From an uncultured Candidatus Saccharibacteria bacterium (GTDB lineage Bacteria > Patescibacteriota > Saccharimonadia > Saccharimonadales > Saccharimonadaceae): a DNA stretch of 36,846 nucleotides. Below the pieces are notes generated by a model. It saw nothing but the letters and a program-made list of their open reading frames with translations. It was not told the DNA's origin and did not search any database. The position numbers and the translations under genes were made by a program. Each line of letters begins with the position of its first letter. The stretch's first letter is position 1. Shown here in pieces: positions 8,954-19,800 of the stretch. The DNA is taken from the NCBI GenBank assembly GCA_947302765.1, contig CAMYWN010000004.1, positions 1-36,846 on the forward strand, in the 5' to 3' direction.

Positions 8954-9640
8954 ATGCCTACTACTCCTGCTTTTGTGCTTAATTGGGATACAGATGGTAC
9001 TCGTTTATATGAGACGGGTACGGATCGAGGCGTTCTCTATGTGATGGAGGGCACCTCTTATGGCGATGGCGTTGCCTGGAACGGCCTTACCGCCGTTACC
9101 GAGTCGCCTTCCGGTGCTGAGGAGACCGCTCAGTATGCTGATAATATCAAGTATTTGTCGCTTCGCTCTGAGGAGGAGTTCGGTGCCACGATCGAGGCAT
9201 TTACTTATCCGGATGCGTGGGCGCTTTGCGATGGTTCTGCCGAGGTTGAAGATCTTCCCGGCGTGACGTTTGGTCAGCAGCCGAGGAAGAAGTTCGGTCT
9301 TTGCTACCGTACGATTCTCGGCAACGACAGCGATCTCAACGAGCATGGCTATAAGCTCCATCTTGTTTACGGCTGCACCGCTTCGCCTTCCGAGAAGAGC
9401 TATGCCACTGTTAATGATTCGCCCGAGGCGATCACGTTCAGTTGGGAGATCTCTGCAACCAAGGTTGCCGTTGAGGGTTACAAGCCCGTCGCTTCCATCA
9501 CGATCGATAGCACCAAGCTTGCTTCTTCGAAGCTCACGCTTCTTGAGCAGAAGCTTTATGGTACTCCGGCTGACGGCAGCACCGCGGCTGTTCCTCCCGC
9601 GCTTCCGACTCCGACCGAGCTTCTCACTCTGCTTGCTTAA
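8954..9640 (+). CDS. Major tail tube protein
   Basis: 228 aa just before the chaperone/TMP genes; biased codon usage like the capsid gene. Confidence 0.75.
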   Translation: MPTTPAFVLNWDTDGTRLYETGTDRGVLYVMEGTSYGDGVAWNGLTAVTESPSGAEETAQYADNIKYLSLRSEEEFGATIEAFTYPDAWALCDGSAEVEDLPGVTFGQQPRKKFGLCYRTILGNDSDLNEHGYKLHLVYGCTASPSEKSYATVNDSPEAITFSWEISATKVAVEGYKPVASITIDSTKLASSKLTLLEQKLYGTPADGSTAAVPPALPTPTELLTLLA

Positions 9641-9662
9641 ATCAACAAGTTTGGAAATTCCG

Positions 9663-9700
9663 TCAAAATGGGAGTGCTTTTTAGCACTCCCATGTTTTGA
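9663..9700 (+). terminator. Strong stem-loop after tail tube gene
   Basis: tcaaaatgggagtgc-ttttta-gcactcccatgttttga: 15-bp stem with a 2-nt bulge. Confidence 0.6.
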
Positions 9701-9727
9701 TAGAACAATCTAGAAAGGAGAGATACA

Positions 9728-10189
9728 ATGTATAGTATTGTTGTTTCTTATGAAGATCCGTTTACTGGCGAGAATAAGAGCGATAAGCTCTATTTCAACA
9801 TTACCAAGACCGAGGCCATGAAGTTTTCACTTGAGAACCAGTCTCTCGACAAGGACATTCAGGACATGATCGATTCTAATGATGCAGCGGGAATGCTGAA
9901 GGCATTTGAATCCATCGTTCTCAAAGCTTACGGCGAGAAGTCCGAGGATGGTAGGAGATTCGTCAAGTCTCCTGGGATTGCCGAGGCATTCACTCAGACC
10001 GCAGCATATGACGAATTGTTCTGGAAGCTTATAACCAACGAGAAAGCGATGGCCGAATTCGTTAATGGAATCATTCCGGATATTCCGGATGTTTCCGAGA
10101 AGCAGCTTACCAATGATCAAAAACAGCAATACAAGGAATTCGAAGAGGCAAAGAAGTCTCTCGAAGAGCTTGCTGGAGAGAACCAATAG
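9728..10189 (+). CDS. Tail assembly chaperone-like protein
   Basis: Position between tail tube and TMP, acidic 153-aa protein; SD agaaaggag. Confidence 0.55.
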   Translation: MYSIVVSYEDPFTGENKSDKLYFNITKTEAMKFSLENQSLDKDIQDMIDSNDAAGMLKAFESIVLKAYGEKSEDGRRFVKSPGIAEAFTQTAAYDELFWKLITNEKAMAEFVNGIIPDIPDVSEKQLTNDQKQQYKEFEEAKKSLEELAGENQ

Positions 10190-10220
10190 ATAAACATTGT
10201 AGAGATGGAGGCGAGGTCGG

Positions 10221-10760
10221 ATGCTGGAGATAGTGATATCGTCTGGAGAGATGTTTGATGAATCGAAGTCTGAGTTTATCGAAATCCCAGAAAAAACCAT
10301 AAAGCTTGAGCATTCCCTCGTCTCTGTTTCTAAATGGGAAGCGATGCACCACAAGCCTTTCCTCATGCGTGAGGAGAAGACGCCTGAGGAGATGCTTGAT
10401 TACATAAAGTGCATGACTGTTACACAAAACGTTGATGATAAGGTTTATTCTTTTCTGTCTTCTGAAAATATTAAAAAGATAGGAGATTATATAGAAGACC
10501 CGATGACGGCTACTAAAGTTCCTAATTTGGGAGGACGACCTAGTAGGGAGATAGTTACATCAGAGCTTATCTACTATTGGATGACGGTATATAACATACC
10601 TTCTGAATATCAGAAATGGCATCTTAACAGGCTTATGGCTTTGATTGAGATCTGCGCATTTAAGAACGCTCCTCAGAAGAAGATGAGCAAGTCTCAGATT
10701 TATAGTAGAAATCGCTCTCTTAATGCTGCTCGAAGAGCCAAGTATAATACTAAGGGGTGA
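10221..10760 (+). CDS. Second tail assembly chaperone-like protein
   Basis: Positioned just before TMP; ends with basic region typical of this slot; GGAGG SD upstream. Confidence 0.5.
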   Translation: MLEIVISSGEMFDESKSEFIEIPEKTIKLEHSLVSVSKWEAMHHKPFLMREEKTPEEMLDYIKCMTVTQNVDDKVYSFLSSENIKKIGDYIEDPMTATKVPNLGGRPSREIVTSELIYYWMTVYNIPSEYQKWHLNRLMALIEICAFKNAPQKKMSKSQIYSRNRSLNAARRAKYNTKG

Positions 10761-10766
10761 TTATTC

Positions 10767-11153
10767 ATGAGAATAAATCTTACGTCAAAGGGGAATTTCA
10801 AAGATACTAAGAATTTCTTTGAAAGAATAAAAGCACATAAACACTTCCAAAATCTGGATGCTTATGGGCAAGAGGGAGTTGGTGCGTTGGCTTCTGCTAC
10901 TCCTGCTGATACAGGCCTTACTTCTAATTCTTGGGGATATTACGTTTGGGGAACTAATTCGTCTAATAAAACTGGAATTTGTTGGACAAACTCGAACGTT
11001 AACAAAGGAATTAGCATTGCCGCTCTTATTCAGTATGGACATGCCACCAATAATGGAGGATATGTTCCTGGAAGAGATTATATAAATCCAGCCATGGCTC
11101 CGATTCTTAACAAAGCTGGAGAAGATGTTTGGATGGAGGTGACCTATAAGTGA
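10767..11153 (+). CDS. HK97 gp10-like minor structural/tail completion protein
   Basis: ...ALIQYGHATNNGGYVPGRDYINPAMAPIL pattern typical of the gp10-like family. Confidence 0.6.
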   Translation: MRINLTSKGNFKDTKNFFERIKAHKHFQNLDAYGQEGVGALASATPADTGLTSNSWGYYVWGTNSSNKTGICWTNSNVNKGISIAALIQYGHATNNGGYVPGRDYINPAMAPILNKAGEDVWMEVTYK

Positions 11154-14100
11154 GCACTATTGATAACCGAGTAGTCAAGATGACGTTTGACAATAAGGAA
11201 TTCGAGAAAGAAATAACAAAGTCTCAAACGTCTCTTAATAAACTTGACAGTTCCATATCAAACATCGACGGTAAGGGTTTTACTTCTGTTGAGAATTCAT
11301 TAAAGAGGCTTAACGGTTCGTTCAATACTTCTTCAAAAACCACTAGTAAGTTTAGTACAAGTGCAAGCACCGCGTTGACTTCTATCGCTACTGGAGTTAG
11401 CGAGATAACGTCGAGATTCGAAGCTTTGGGAGTTATAGGAACAACTGCTTTGGCTACAGTTTCTTCGATGTTGACTCAGAAATTATTAGGCGCAATAAAG
11501 AAGTTTACTTTCGGTCCTATAATCGGCGGTTTCCAAGAATACGAGACCCAGATGAATGCCATTCAGACCATAATGGCTAATACTTCATCGAAGGGAACCA
11601 CGTTAAAGGAAGTTAACGAAGCTTTAGATGAGTTAAATGTTTATGCCGATAAGACTATTTATAATTTCTCCGAAATGACCAAGAATATCGGTACGTTTAC
11701 GGCTGCTGGTGTTGATCTTAAAACTTCCGTTTCGTCGATTCAGGGTATCGCAAATCTTGCGGCAGTTTCCGGTTCGAATTCTCAGCAAGCTGCGACCGCT
11801 ATGTATCAGCTTTCTCAGGCTATTGCGTCTGGTACCGTAAAGCTTCAAGACTGGAATTCCGTTGTCAACGCTGGTATGGGTGGTCAGAAGTTCCAAGATG
11901 CTTTGAAATCTACTGCTAGATTTCATGGTGTTCAAGTTGATAAGTTAATAAAAGACGCAGGATCGTTTAGAGAAAGTTTAAAACAAGGTTGGATCACTGC
12001 TGAAATCTTAAATGAAACTCTTGCGAAAATGACATCGAAAGGCGTTACAGATTGGCTTCTTAGTATATCAAATGCGTCTGATAAGGAAAAAGAAGCCCTT
12101 CGTGAGAGTACTCTTGCCCTTTTCGAACATGATGAAGCTTGGCATGGCGTTACGATAAAGGGAACAGGAACCGATCTTGCCGGAAACTTCAAAAGACAAG
12201 CTATAGAATTAGCAAAATACACCAATCTATCTGCCGATCAGATTTATTACTATCTTAAAGAAGCGAAGATGGCGGAGGAAGCTGCGACTAAGGTTAAGAC
12301 TTTTAGTCAGTTGATGAGTACTGTCGATGAGGCGCTTGGTTCTGGTTGGGCAACAACTTGGCGATATATCATAGGTGACTTCGAGCAGGCAAGGGGGTTC
12401 TTCACTGATATAAGTAAGGAACTAAGTGCGTTTATCGATATGACCGCGGATGCTAGAAATAATGTTCTTAAAATTTGGAGCGCCGCTAGTGCCGAGGAAG
12501 GCGGACGAGAAGCTCTTGTCGACGCTATAAATAACATAATGGCTTCTATAAAGAGCATCGGAAAACCAATAATGGATGCCTATAATGCTATATTTGGCAT
12601 GACCGCAGAAGAGGCAGCAGGTCTTCTTGAAAAGGCAACTTTGGCATTTAAGAGCTTTACTGAATCGTTAATCTTGAATGAAGACGCTCAGCAAAAGTTG
12701 AAAGCAGTTATGGAAGTCATCTTCAAGATTCTTTCTGTAGGCGTTACGATTATAAAGAATATAGGATCTATTCTAGGATCTATTCTTGGCGTTATATTCA
12801 AACTTGTCGGATTGGTCGCTGATTTTGTAGGCACTATATTCTCATTCCTGAATACCGGTAGGGAAACGATTGATATTATAGATGGAATTAACACGGCTAT
12901 AGATTTCCTTGGCGTTATTATAAGAACTGTTATAAGGAAGATAGGTCAGTTAATAGACTGGATAGGCGATAAGCTTCACGCATTCTATGATGTTGTATTA
13001 AAAGGAACGGGATGGATTTCTGATTTTATCAAACCATTAATTCCAGAAATAGGAGGAATTGGCAAAGCTATCAAAGAATCCATTGCCCAAGATAGTCTTA
13101 GACCGTTCTTTGATGCTATACGAAATGCGTTCCCATTACTCGATGAATTTGTAAGTCATATAAAGTACTTCAAGGAAGTAATGAGAATAAAGTGGGAGAC
13201 AAAGGGAATCTATGAGTATAGAGCAGTTCTTTATAAGCTTAGGAAACGTTTTGAAGAACTTCAAAACTTTATATCTTCACTTCCTCGAAAAATCAAGACT
13301 TTAAGAGATTCTGTAAGAGATGCTCTTAATGGTGTTGATGGTGCTTTGGATGGAATAAAGGAGAGATTTGGAAATTTCGGAGCGTCTATAGTTACGGCCT
13401 TTGATAATATTATAAAATTCTTCGGCAAATTAAAGGAGAAATTCTTAGGATTTATCAATAAATTAAAAGAGGGTTTTGCTGGGATAAAGGAATTCTTCTC
13501 CAATTTTACCTTAGGCGGTCTTTTGGGAGGGGCTTCTACTGCCGCGTTCGGTGCGTATTTCATTTATATATTGAAAATGTTCAGGGATGCTAAGAAAGCC
13601 TTTAAGGGAATAACCGAGAATCTTGGAAAATTTGCCTCTGGTATGGCCGAACTCCCAAATAAGCTTGGTGATTTTATATCAAAGATAGATACGTTATTTA
13701 CGCATTTAGGAGATACTTTAAAGGCATTCCAGAAGAAGCTTAAAGCACAAGCCCTTCTTAATATAGCCTTAGCTATTGGCGTTATGGCTGCTTCTCTATG
13801 GCTTCTTTCCACTATACCATCGGATAAGATTGCCGCTGCAATAGGAGCTATTGCTGGAATAACCATTCTTCTCGTTGCTGCCATGAAAGCAATGACCACA
13901 TTTACGGCTACTTCTGGAAGCCTTAGTTTAAAGGGAGGAAAGCTTTCTGGCTCATTCAAACCTAGTAACATAACCCAGTTGGCATTAGCCATGGTTCCTA
14001 TGGCCATTGCCATATTGATTCTTGGAAGGGTCGTTTACAAGCTTGGAACCATGCCGTGGGATGCTATGGTCAGAGGTATTGGCGGTATGGCTGTTTGCCT

Positions 14101-16825
14101 TATTGCATTAATGGCCGCTATGTATGTCCTTGCCAGGCTTGTTGACGGTAGAAAAGAAGGAAAGGGAATTCTAACAAGAGCAACGATGGTCGAGAGGCTT
14201 CAGAAAACAGTGATGTCTATGGTTCCTCTGGCTATTTCGGTTTGGATTCTTGCCCAAGCTATTTCGACACTCGGTAAATTAGAGATTGGTCAATTAGTTA
14301 AAGGTGGGGTTGCTGTTGCCGCTATATTAACCGTTCTTGGTTTATTTATGAAGTTGGCAAACAAGGTCAAGATAGATATGAAGTCTGTCGCTTCTTTAGT
14401 TATAATCTCAACGACATTATATATTCTTGCCGGAGCCATAATGATATATGCGCTCATACCATTTGATATGTTTGTTGATGGTATTATAAAGGTGGCCGGT
14501 GCTATAGCCGCCATTGGTGGCGTTTTATATGCATTCCCGGAAAGGGAGGTTGTGAAATCTGCGGCAGCCTTTGCTATTATATCTGCGGCTCTTTATGTTT
14601 TGGCAGGAGCTATATTGGTGTTCGCTTTAATACCAGCAGACTTGTTCTTGATTGGAATGCTTAAAGCGTGTGCCGCTCTTGCGGCTTTAGCAGGAGTAAT
14701 GTGGATATTTAACAAAACAGGAGCGATGTCGATTAAGACGGCCGCTATGCTCGGAGTGCTTGGTGGATCTATGATTGCGTTGGCTTTGTCGATGCTTATT
14801 TTCTCAAAGGTTCCCTTGGCCGGCATATTAAAGGGCGTTCTTGGTTTGGCTGCTGTTCTTGGCGTGCTTGCTCTCGCAGCAGTTGTGCTTACAGGCAGTG
14901 GTATAATATTTGCAATTTACGCTTTATGTGGAGCTTTAGCATTGTTTGGTTTGTCTATTGCTCTTATAGGAGGAGGCTTCGCGCTTCTTGCATGGGGCTT
15001 CACAATGTTGGGTACAGCCGGAACTATTGGCGCGACCCAAGCAGTTGCTGCTTTAACGATACTTCTTGATGGTATAACCGCATTGATTCCTCAAATGTCT
15101 GCTATATTTGTCGCAGGAATGTTGGCTGTCGCTCAAGAATTAGCTGCTATGGCGCCTTCGTTTGCCAAAGCATTCACTGATTTTGTTTATGCTTTCCATG
15201 ATGCTACTGCGGATCTTAGAGTTAAACTTAGAGAGCTTGCGTTTGATATGATGACAGGAATGGCCGATGTTATCATTCAGAAAGCTCCGATTCTTGGACA
15301 AAAATTATCAGAAGCATCGATTGCGATCATTGAGGGTCTTATTCCTGGCGTTCAGGCAATGGGCCAAGCCATGACAGATCTCATTATCGCCATGATGACT
15401 TCTTTGAAAGATCATATAGTAGACGTCACCGTTGCCGGTGCGGATCTTGCGGTCGCTCTTGTTGAGGGAATCGCAGACGGTCTTGAAAATGCTGCAACTA
15501 GAATGGAACCGGCAATGCAGAAATTGAAGAATGCTATAATTCATTTCTTCAAGGCAATGTTTGGTATACACTCTCCTTCGACCGTCATGGCCGATGAGGC
15601 AGAACATCTCCCGGAGGGAATCGCCGAAGGAATTTCGAACTATGTGGATAGCGAGGGTTTCGGCGACGTTATGAGCAAAATTGGCGATTCTCTGTCCGAA
15701 GGATTCACTGGATGGATGGAGGGTGGCGGAATAAGAGATATGGTGAATGGATTCGCCAATACCTTCTTTAATGGATTAATAAACGCAACCGTTCCTGGCG
15801 CTAAGGAAACGGGGGCAAAACTTGCTGAAAATTTCTATACTTCACAAACTGGAAATCAGGTAAACATAACAGCTTCTGCTCAGATTACAGGAGCAGGAAG
15901 TGCTTATATAAAAGCGACTAAAGACGAAGAAGAAAGCACAAAACTTGCTATTGAAAAATACGGAGATAAATTTGCCAAATGGATGTCAGACTCTAATATT
16001 AAAAGTTTGAAAGATAGGGCCCCCATGATAGCAGCGGCTCATAAGAAGATGCAATATAACGCCGTTAAAGAGGCTCATGGTGATGTCGTTGCTAACGGTC
16101 TTCTGTTAGCATCCAATATGACTGGAAGTATAGTTAAAGGTATGGGGAATAAACAAGGAACAATTGGCGCAAAAGCTAAAAGTATTGTGAATTCCGCCAA
16201 AGCTAGCGCTAGTTCTGTCGGATGGACTTCTATCGGTAATGGAATAGTAAGTGGTATCATTAGCGGTATGTCGCAAATGTTAAGTAGCGTAACATCTTAT
16301 GCTCGTAAACTTATTCAGAAGACCAAAAACGCCGCAAAAGATGAGGCGGATATCAATTCTCCTTCTCGTTTGTTTAGAGATGAAATCGGTGTTAGTATTC
16401 CAGAAGGTATAGCAGTTGGTATATATAAAAAGGCGAGTCTTGTTGAGGATGCATCAAGAGCTGTTGTTAGAAACGCTGCTAAATCGGCGTCCCTTCTTGC
16501 GGATAGAGTTTCAAGTATTGTAGAAAACGATATGGATTCTTCGCCTGTTATAACTCCAGTGGTCGACCTTACGGATGTAATAGGAAAGTCAAACGATATT
16601 TCCAATATGCTTAGTGGGGCATATGCTTATGCCGTATCTTCCAATATTATAGCCAATAGAAGAAGAGCCCAAGACGCCAAGGCCATGGAAGCTAATATTT
16701 CTTCTGGAAATGTAGTTAACCAGTACAACAACATGAAGATCGTCCAGCAACCAGGAGAGTCTATGGATATGTTCGTCAACCGTGTCGTCGGAAAGCTTGA
16801 GACGGCAACCAACATGGAGGGGTGA
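11150..16825 (+). CDS. Tape measure protein (GTG start)
   Basis: 1891 aa, long helical and hydrophobic stretches, located in TMP position. Confidence 0.92.
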   Translation: MSTIDNRVVKMTFDNKEFEKEITKSQTSLNKLDSSISNIDGKGFTSVENSLKRLNGSFNTSSKTTSKFSTSASTALTSIATGVSEITSRFEALGVIGTTALATVSSMLTQKLLGAIKKFTFGPIIGGFQEYETQMNAIQTIMANTSSKGTTLKEVNEALDELNVYADKTIYNFSEMTKNIGTFTAAGVDLKTSVSSIQGIANLAAVSGSNSQQAATAMYQLSQAIASGTVKLQDWNSVVNAGMGGQKFQDALKSTARFHGVQVDKLIKDAGSFRESLKQGWITAEILNETLAKMTSKGVTDWLLSISNASDKEKEALRESTLALFEHDEAWHGVTIKGTGTDLAGNFKRQAIELAKYTNLSADQIYYYLKEAKMAEEAATKVKTFSQLMSTVDEALGSGWATTWRYIIGDFEQARGFFTDISKELSAFIDMTADARNNVLKIWSAASAEEGGREALVDAINNIMASIKSIGKPIMDAYNAIFGMTAEEAAGLLEKATLAFKSFTESLILNEDAQQKLKAVMEVIFKILSVGVTIIKNIGSILGSILGVIFKLVGLVADFVGTIFSFLNTGRETIDIIDGINTAIDFLGVIIRTVIRKIGQLIDWIGDKLHAFYDVVLKGTGWISDFIKPLIPEIGGIGKAIKESIAQDSLRPFFDAIRNAFPLLDEFVSHIKYFKEVMRIKWETKGIYEYRAVLYKLRKRFEELQNFISSLPRKIKTLRDSVRDALNGVDGALDGIKERFGNFGASIVTAFDNIIKFFGKLKEKFLGFINKLKEGFAGIKEFFSNFTLGGLLGGASTAAFGAYFIYILKMFRDAKKAFKGITENLGKFASGMAELPNKLGDFISKIDTLFTHLGDTLKAFQKKLKAQALLNIALAIGVMAASLWLLSTIPSDKIAAAIGAIAGITILLVAAMKAMTTFTATSGSLSLKGGKLSGSFKPSNITQLALAMVPMAIAILILGRVVYKLGTMPWDAMVRGIGGMAVCLIALMAAMYVLARLVDGRKEGKGILTRATMVERLQKTVMSMVPLAISVWILAQAISTLGKLEIGQLVKGGVAVAAILTVLGLFMKLANKVKIDMKSVASLVIISTTLYILAGAIMIYALIPFDMFVDGIIKVAGAIAAIGGVLYAFPEREVVKSAAAFAIISAALYVLAGAILVFALIPADLFLIGMLKACAALAALAGVMWIFNKTGAMSIKTAAMLGVLGGSMIALALSMLIFSKVPLAGILKGVLGLAAVLGVLALAAVVLTGSGIIFAIYALCGALALFGLSIALIGGGFALLAWGFTMLGTAGTIGATQAVAALTILLDGITALIPQMSAIFVAGMLAVAQELAAMAPSFAKAFTDFVYAFHDATADLRVKLRELAFDMMTGMADVIIQKAPILGQKLSEASIAIIEGLIPGVQAMGQAMTDLIIAMMTSLKDHIVDVTVAGADLAVALVEGIADGLENAATRMEPAMQKLKNAIIHFFKAMFGIHSPSTVMADEAEHLPEGIAEGISNYVDSEGFGDVMSKIGDSLSEGFTGWMEGGGIRDMVNGFANTFFNGLINATVPGAKETGAKLAENFYTSQTGNQVNITASAQITGAGSAYIKATKDEEESTKLAIEKYGDKFAKWMSDSNIKSLKDRAPMIAAAHKKMQYNAVKEAHGDVVANGLLLASNMTGSIVKGMGNKQGTIGAKAKSIVNSAKASASSVGWTSIGNGIVSGIISGMSQMLSSVTSYARKLIQKTKNAAKDEADINSPSRLFRDEIGVSIPEGIAVGIYKKASLVEDASRAVVRNAAKSASLLADRVSSIVENDMDSSPVITPVVDLTDVIGKSNDISNMLSGAYAYAVSSNIIANRRRAQDAKAMEANISSGNVVNQYNNMKIVQQPGESMDMFVNRVVGKLETATNMEG

Positions 16826-16832
16826 TATTTAG

Positions 16833-19800
16833 ATGGCTGATGTTAAGATAACCAAGAAGCCTTCTTTGAAGGTCTCCTCTCTTGGTGCTCCAACAAAGAG
16901 CGGAAATACATTCAAGGAGAGTTGGAAGATTCCAGCAGATGCTAAGTCTGGTAAGAAGAATAATCGTTTCACCCATGTTTATTATCAGTGGAAGAAATGG
17001 GTATGGAACGGAAAGAAAAACTCAAACTCCGTAGGCACTATTGTAAAAAAGGCGACCGTAAAGCTAGGAGCATCAGGAGATACATCATCGTCTTGGACAA
17101 TGAGCCTAAACGATTTCTATCCAAAGAAAGCCGGTAAATATTTAACAACCGTGTCATTTACGATCCATGGATCAAATGGCGAAGGCGCTGGACCCAATGA
17201 TAGTAAATCTTATAAGCTTGAGGTTCCTGCGAAACCATCTATATCAAAGAGCATCAATGCCGATACAGGGACGGTTAATTTCACGATTAAATCTACGTCT
17301 TCTGATAAGAAGCCAAAAACCGATATGCTTGTTTGGCTTGGGTATAAAGTAAGAAACGCAAATGGTGTATGGGATAAAAATTATACTTGGAAAACAGATA
17401 GTGATAATAAGAAAATCAATGGTAAATCATATACAGCATCAGAGATCACAAAAGGATTCAATCTTCAGCTAGCAACCAATTTATCTTATAATCAATGTAT
17501 AAAGGTTATATGCAAGGCCAAGGCTAGAGGGCCAAGAGGAGATTCCGCTATAAATCAGCCATCTATAGCTGCAGATGGATCTTATGAGGAAAGTTCGGCT
17601 TGCCATATATGGGCACATCCGGCACAAGCAACGATATCTAGCGTTAATGTAAGCGGTCAGGTTATCAATGTTAAATTCGAAACCAATCATAACAAAACCT
17701 TTCATGTGGTCGATAAAGTTCAGCTTCAGAGAGCATCCGTTGATACCGGAACCTCCCCGGATAATACAACTTCTTGGTCAGATGTGTCTAACGCGATTGA
17801 TGATGGGTATTGCACTGGTTTAACCGATAATGTTAACGATGCAATGCCTTCTGAGAGCGGAAAGACCGTGTGGTATAGGGTTAAAAGCACACACGATAAT
17901 TACGATATATATTCCGATCCGATGGCCTCCACCGTTGTTACATCTGCGGAAGGCGCCGATCAATCGAAGATAAACACATTATCCATAAACAACAATATCG
18001 TTTCAGGAACTGTGGAAGTCCTATGTAATCTATCCAAGGCTTTCAAGGACGGTTCCCCCACATCAAATTCTGTGGTATATTCATATGCCGAATTGATAGA
18101 ACCCCACACCTATGCGTCGCTTGAATTCTCCAACGAGACGATATTAAAAGATGTTGATTTAGGAATACAGGGAACTACAAATGGAGATCATGATACTTCG
18201 TGGTATATAAACAATCTAACAACAGGCTCCAAGTATATTTTAAGAGCCTGCAGAGCAAGATGCTCGAACGATGTTAATCCATCCGTCGAGTCTTATGGAA
18301 AATGGGCTTATTATACACTTAATGAAAATTCGAACGGAGTTTCCGCAAAACTTTTAGATGCTTCTCCATTTACAGTTCCCTCCGCAGATGATATTCTTCG
18401 GAATTATATCAAATCAGATTCGAGTATTGTATTCGATGATGTCGGTTCTCAGTTAAGCGGTAAGATAACGGCAAAGATAACGTGGAATCGCGGATCGTAT
18501 TCTATCTTGGGAGTAGATAATCAGAAAGGATCGGATAAATCGGTTCTGGAATACATAAAGAGTGGCGACACTTCTTGGACAGAAGGAGTGACAATTGTCG
18601 ATGTCGACGATCCGGATCAGGAGGGATTGGATTCCCCAGGATCGCATACGCACGTCTTCACGCTTTCTGGTCTGGAAGACGGATCGAAATACAGGCTTAG
18701 ATTCAAGAGGATTCTTACTCAAGGCTCTGGTTCTCCGGCAATTCCAAGTCAGGATCTTGAAAGTGATTACGTATATTATACAAACGATACTAATAACTAC
18801 ATAACGGTTTTCGATCCGAGCGACACCACTTCTGGACAGGATACATGCAAATTCGAGGGAGTGACTGTCGATAAAGATAAGGAATCAATGGTCGTTGATG
18901 TATCGTTCACCAATGAGTACGGAACGAACGGAACCCAAATAATGTGGTCTACCAAGTATGGCCCCAAGGCATTGACAACAGGATCGATATCCACGTTCGA
19001 TGTTCTAGATTCCGAACTTCCCTCAACGTCAATCGATGAAGAGCATCATACCGGATCGTTAAGTTTGATCATAGATGAATTGAAGAAGGGAGATCGTTTA
19101 TATTTAGACGCTAGAAGATTCCTGAAGGATAGTTCTAATACTTCTTATGGAATTAACTATGCGTCCGGGGCTAGGTATTCTACACAAGAATTCGCCTGGT
19201 CTGTTTTCATGACTGCCGAGGATGATAGAGCCTATATAGATTCGATATCTCCTTCAAGCGATGGGACTACTGTTGCAATAACAACAAGTCGTGGAGACGA
19301 TGATTCGGACGGAACGGAGATCTCATATTCTAAGAGAATCGATGCTTGGGAGACAACCAGCGGTCCAGAAATATATAAGCTTGAAGACACAGACCAAGAT
19401 CAATATTATACTTTATTAGAGCCTTATTTTGGTACTATAGGTTTAGAAAATATTCCAGGAGCAGGACAGGAATATATTCAGGCGCCCACGAATGAAAACA
19501 TAAGATTTTATAGAACCATATCCATTCCCAATCTTGATTCAGGATCTAGGTATTATTTCAAGGTTCGACGTTATATGAGTGGGGATAATGGAGATAGTTA
19601 TGGTCCGTATTCCGGCGTAACGGAGGTTGTAACGCCGTATCCAGTTAATCAGGATACTGTTTATATAGATTCAATAGAATCTGAGAAAGATGGACAGGGT
19701 CTTAGATTAACTCTTGGTTGGTACGACGATTCGTCTACGGAAACAGAGATATCCTATAGCGACTACAAGGATGCTTGGATAAGCTCGTCAGGAGCAGAGA

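Noticed and set aside
10160-10225. Programmed frameshift joining the two tail chaperone-like ORFs
   Set aside because: The downstream frame has an in-frame stop (tag at 10200) before its ATG and 10221 has its own GGAGG SD; no slippery overlap seen.
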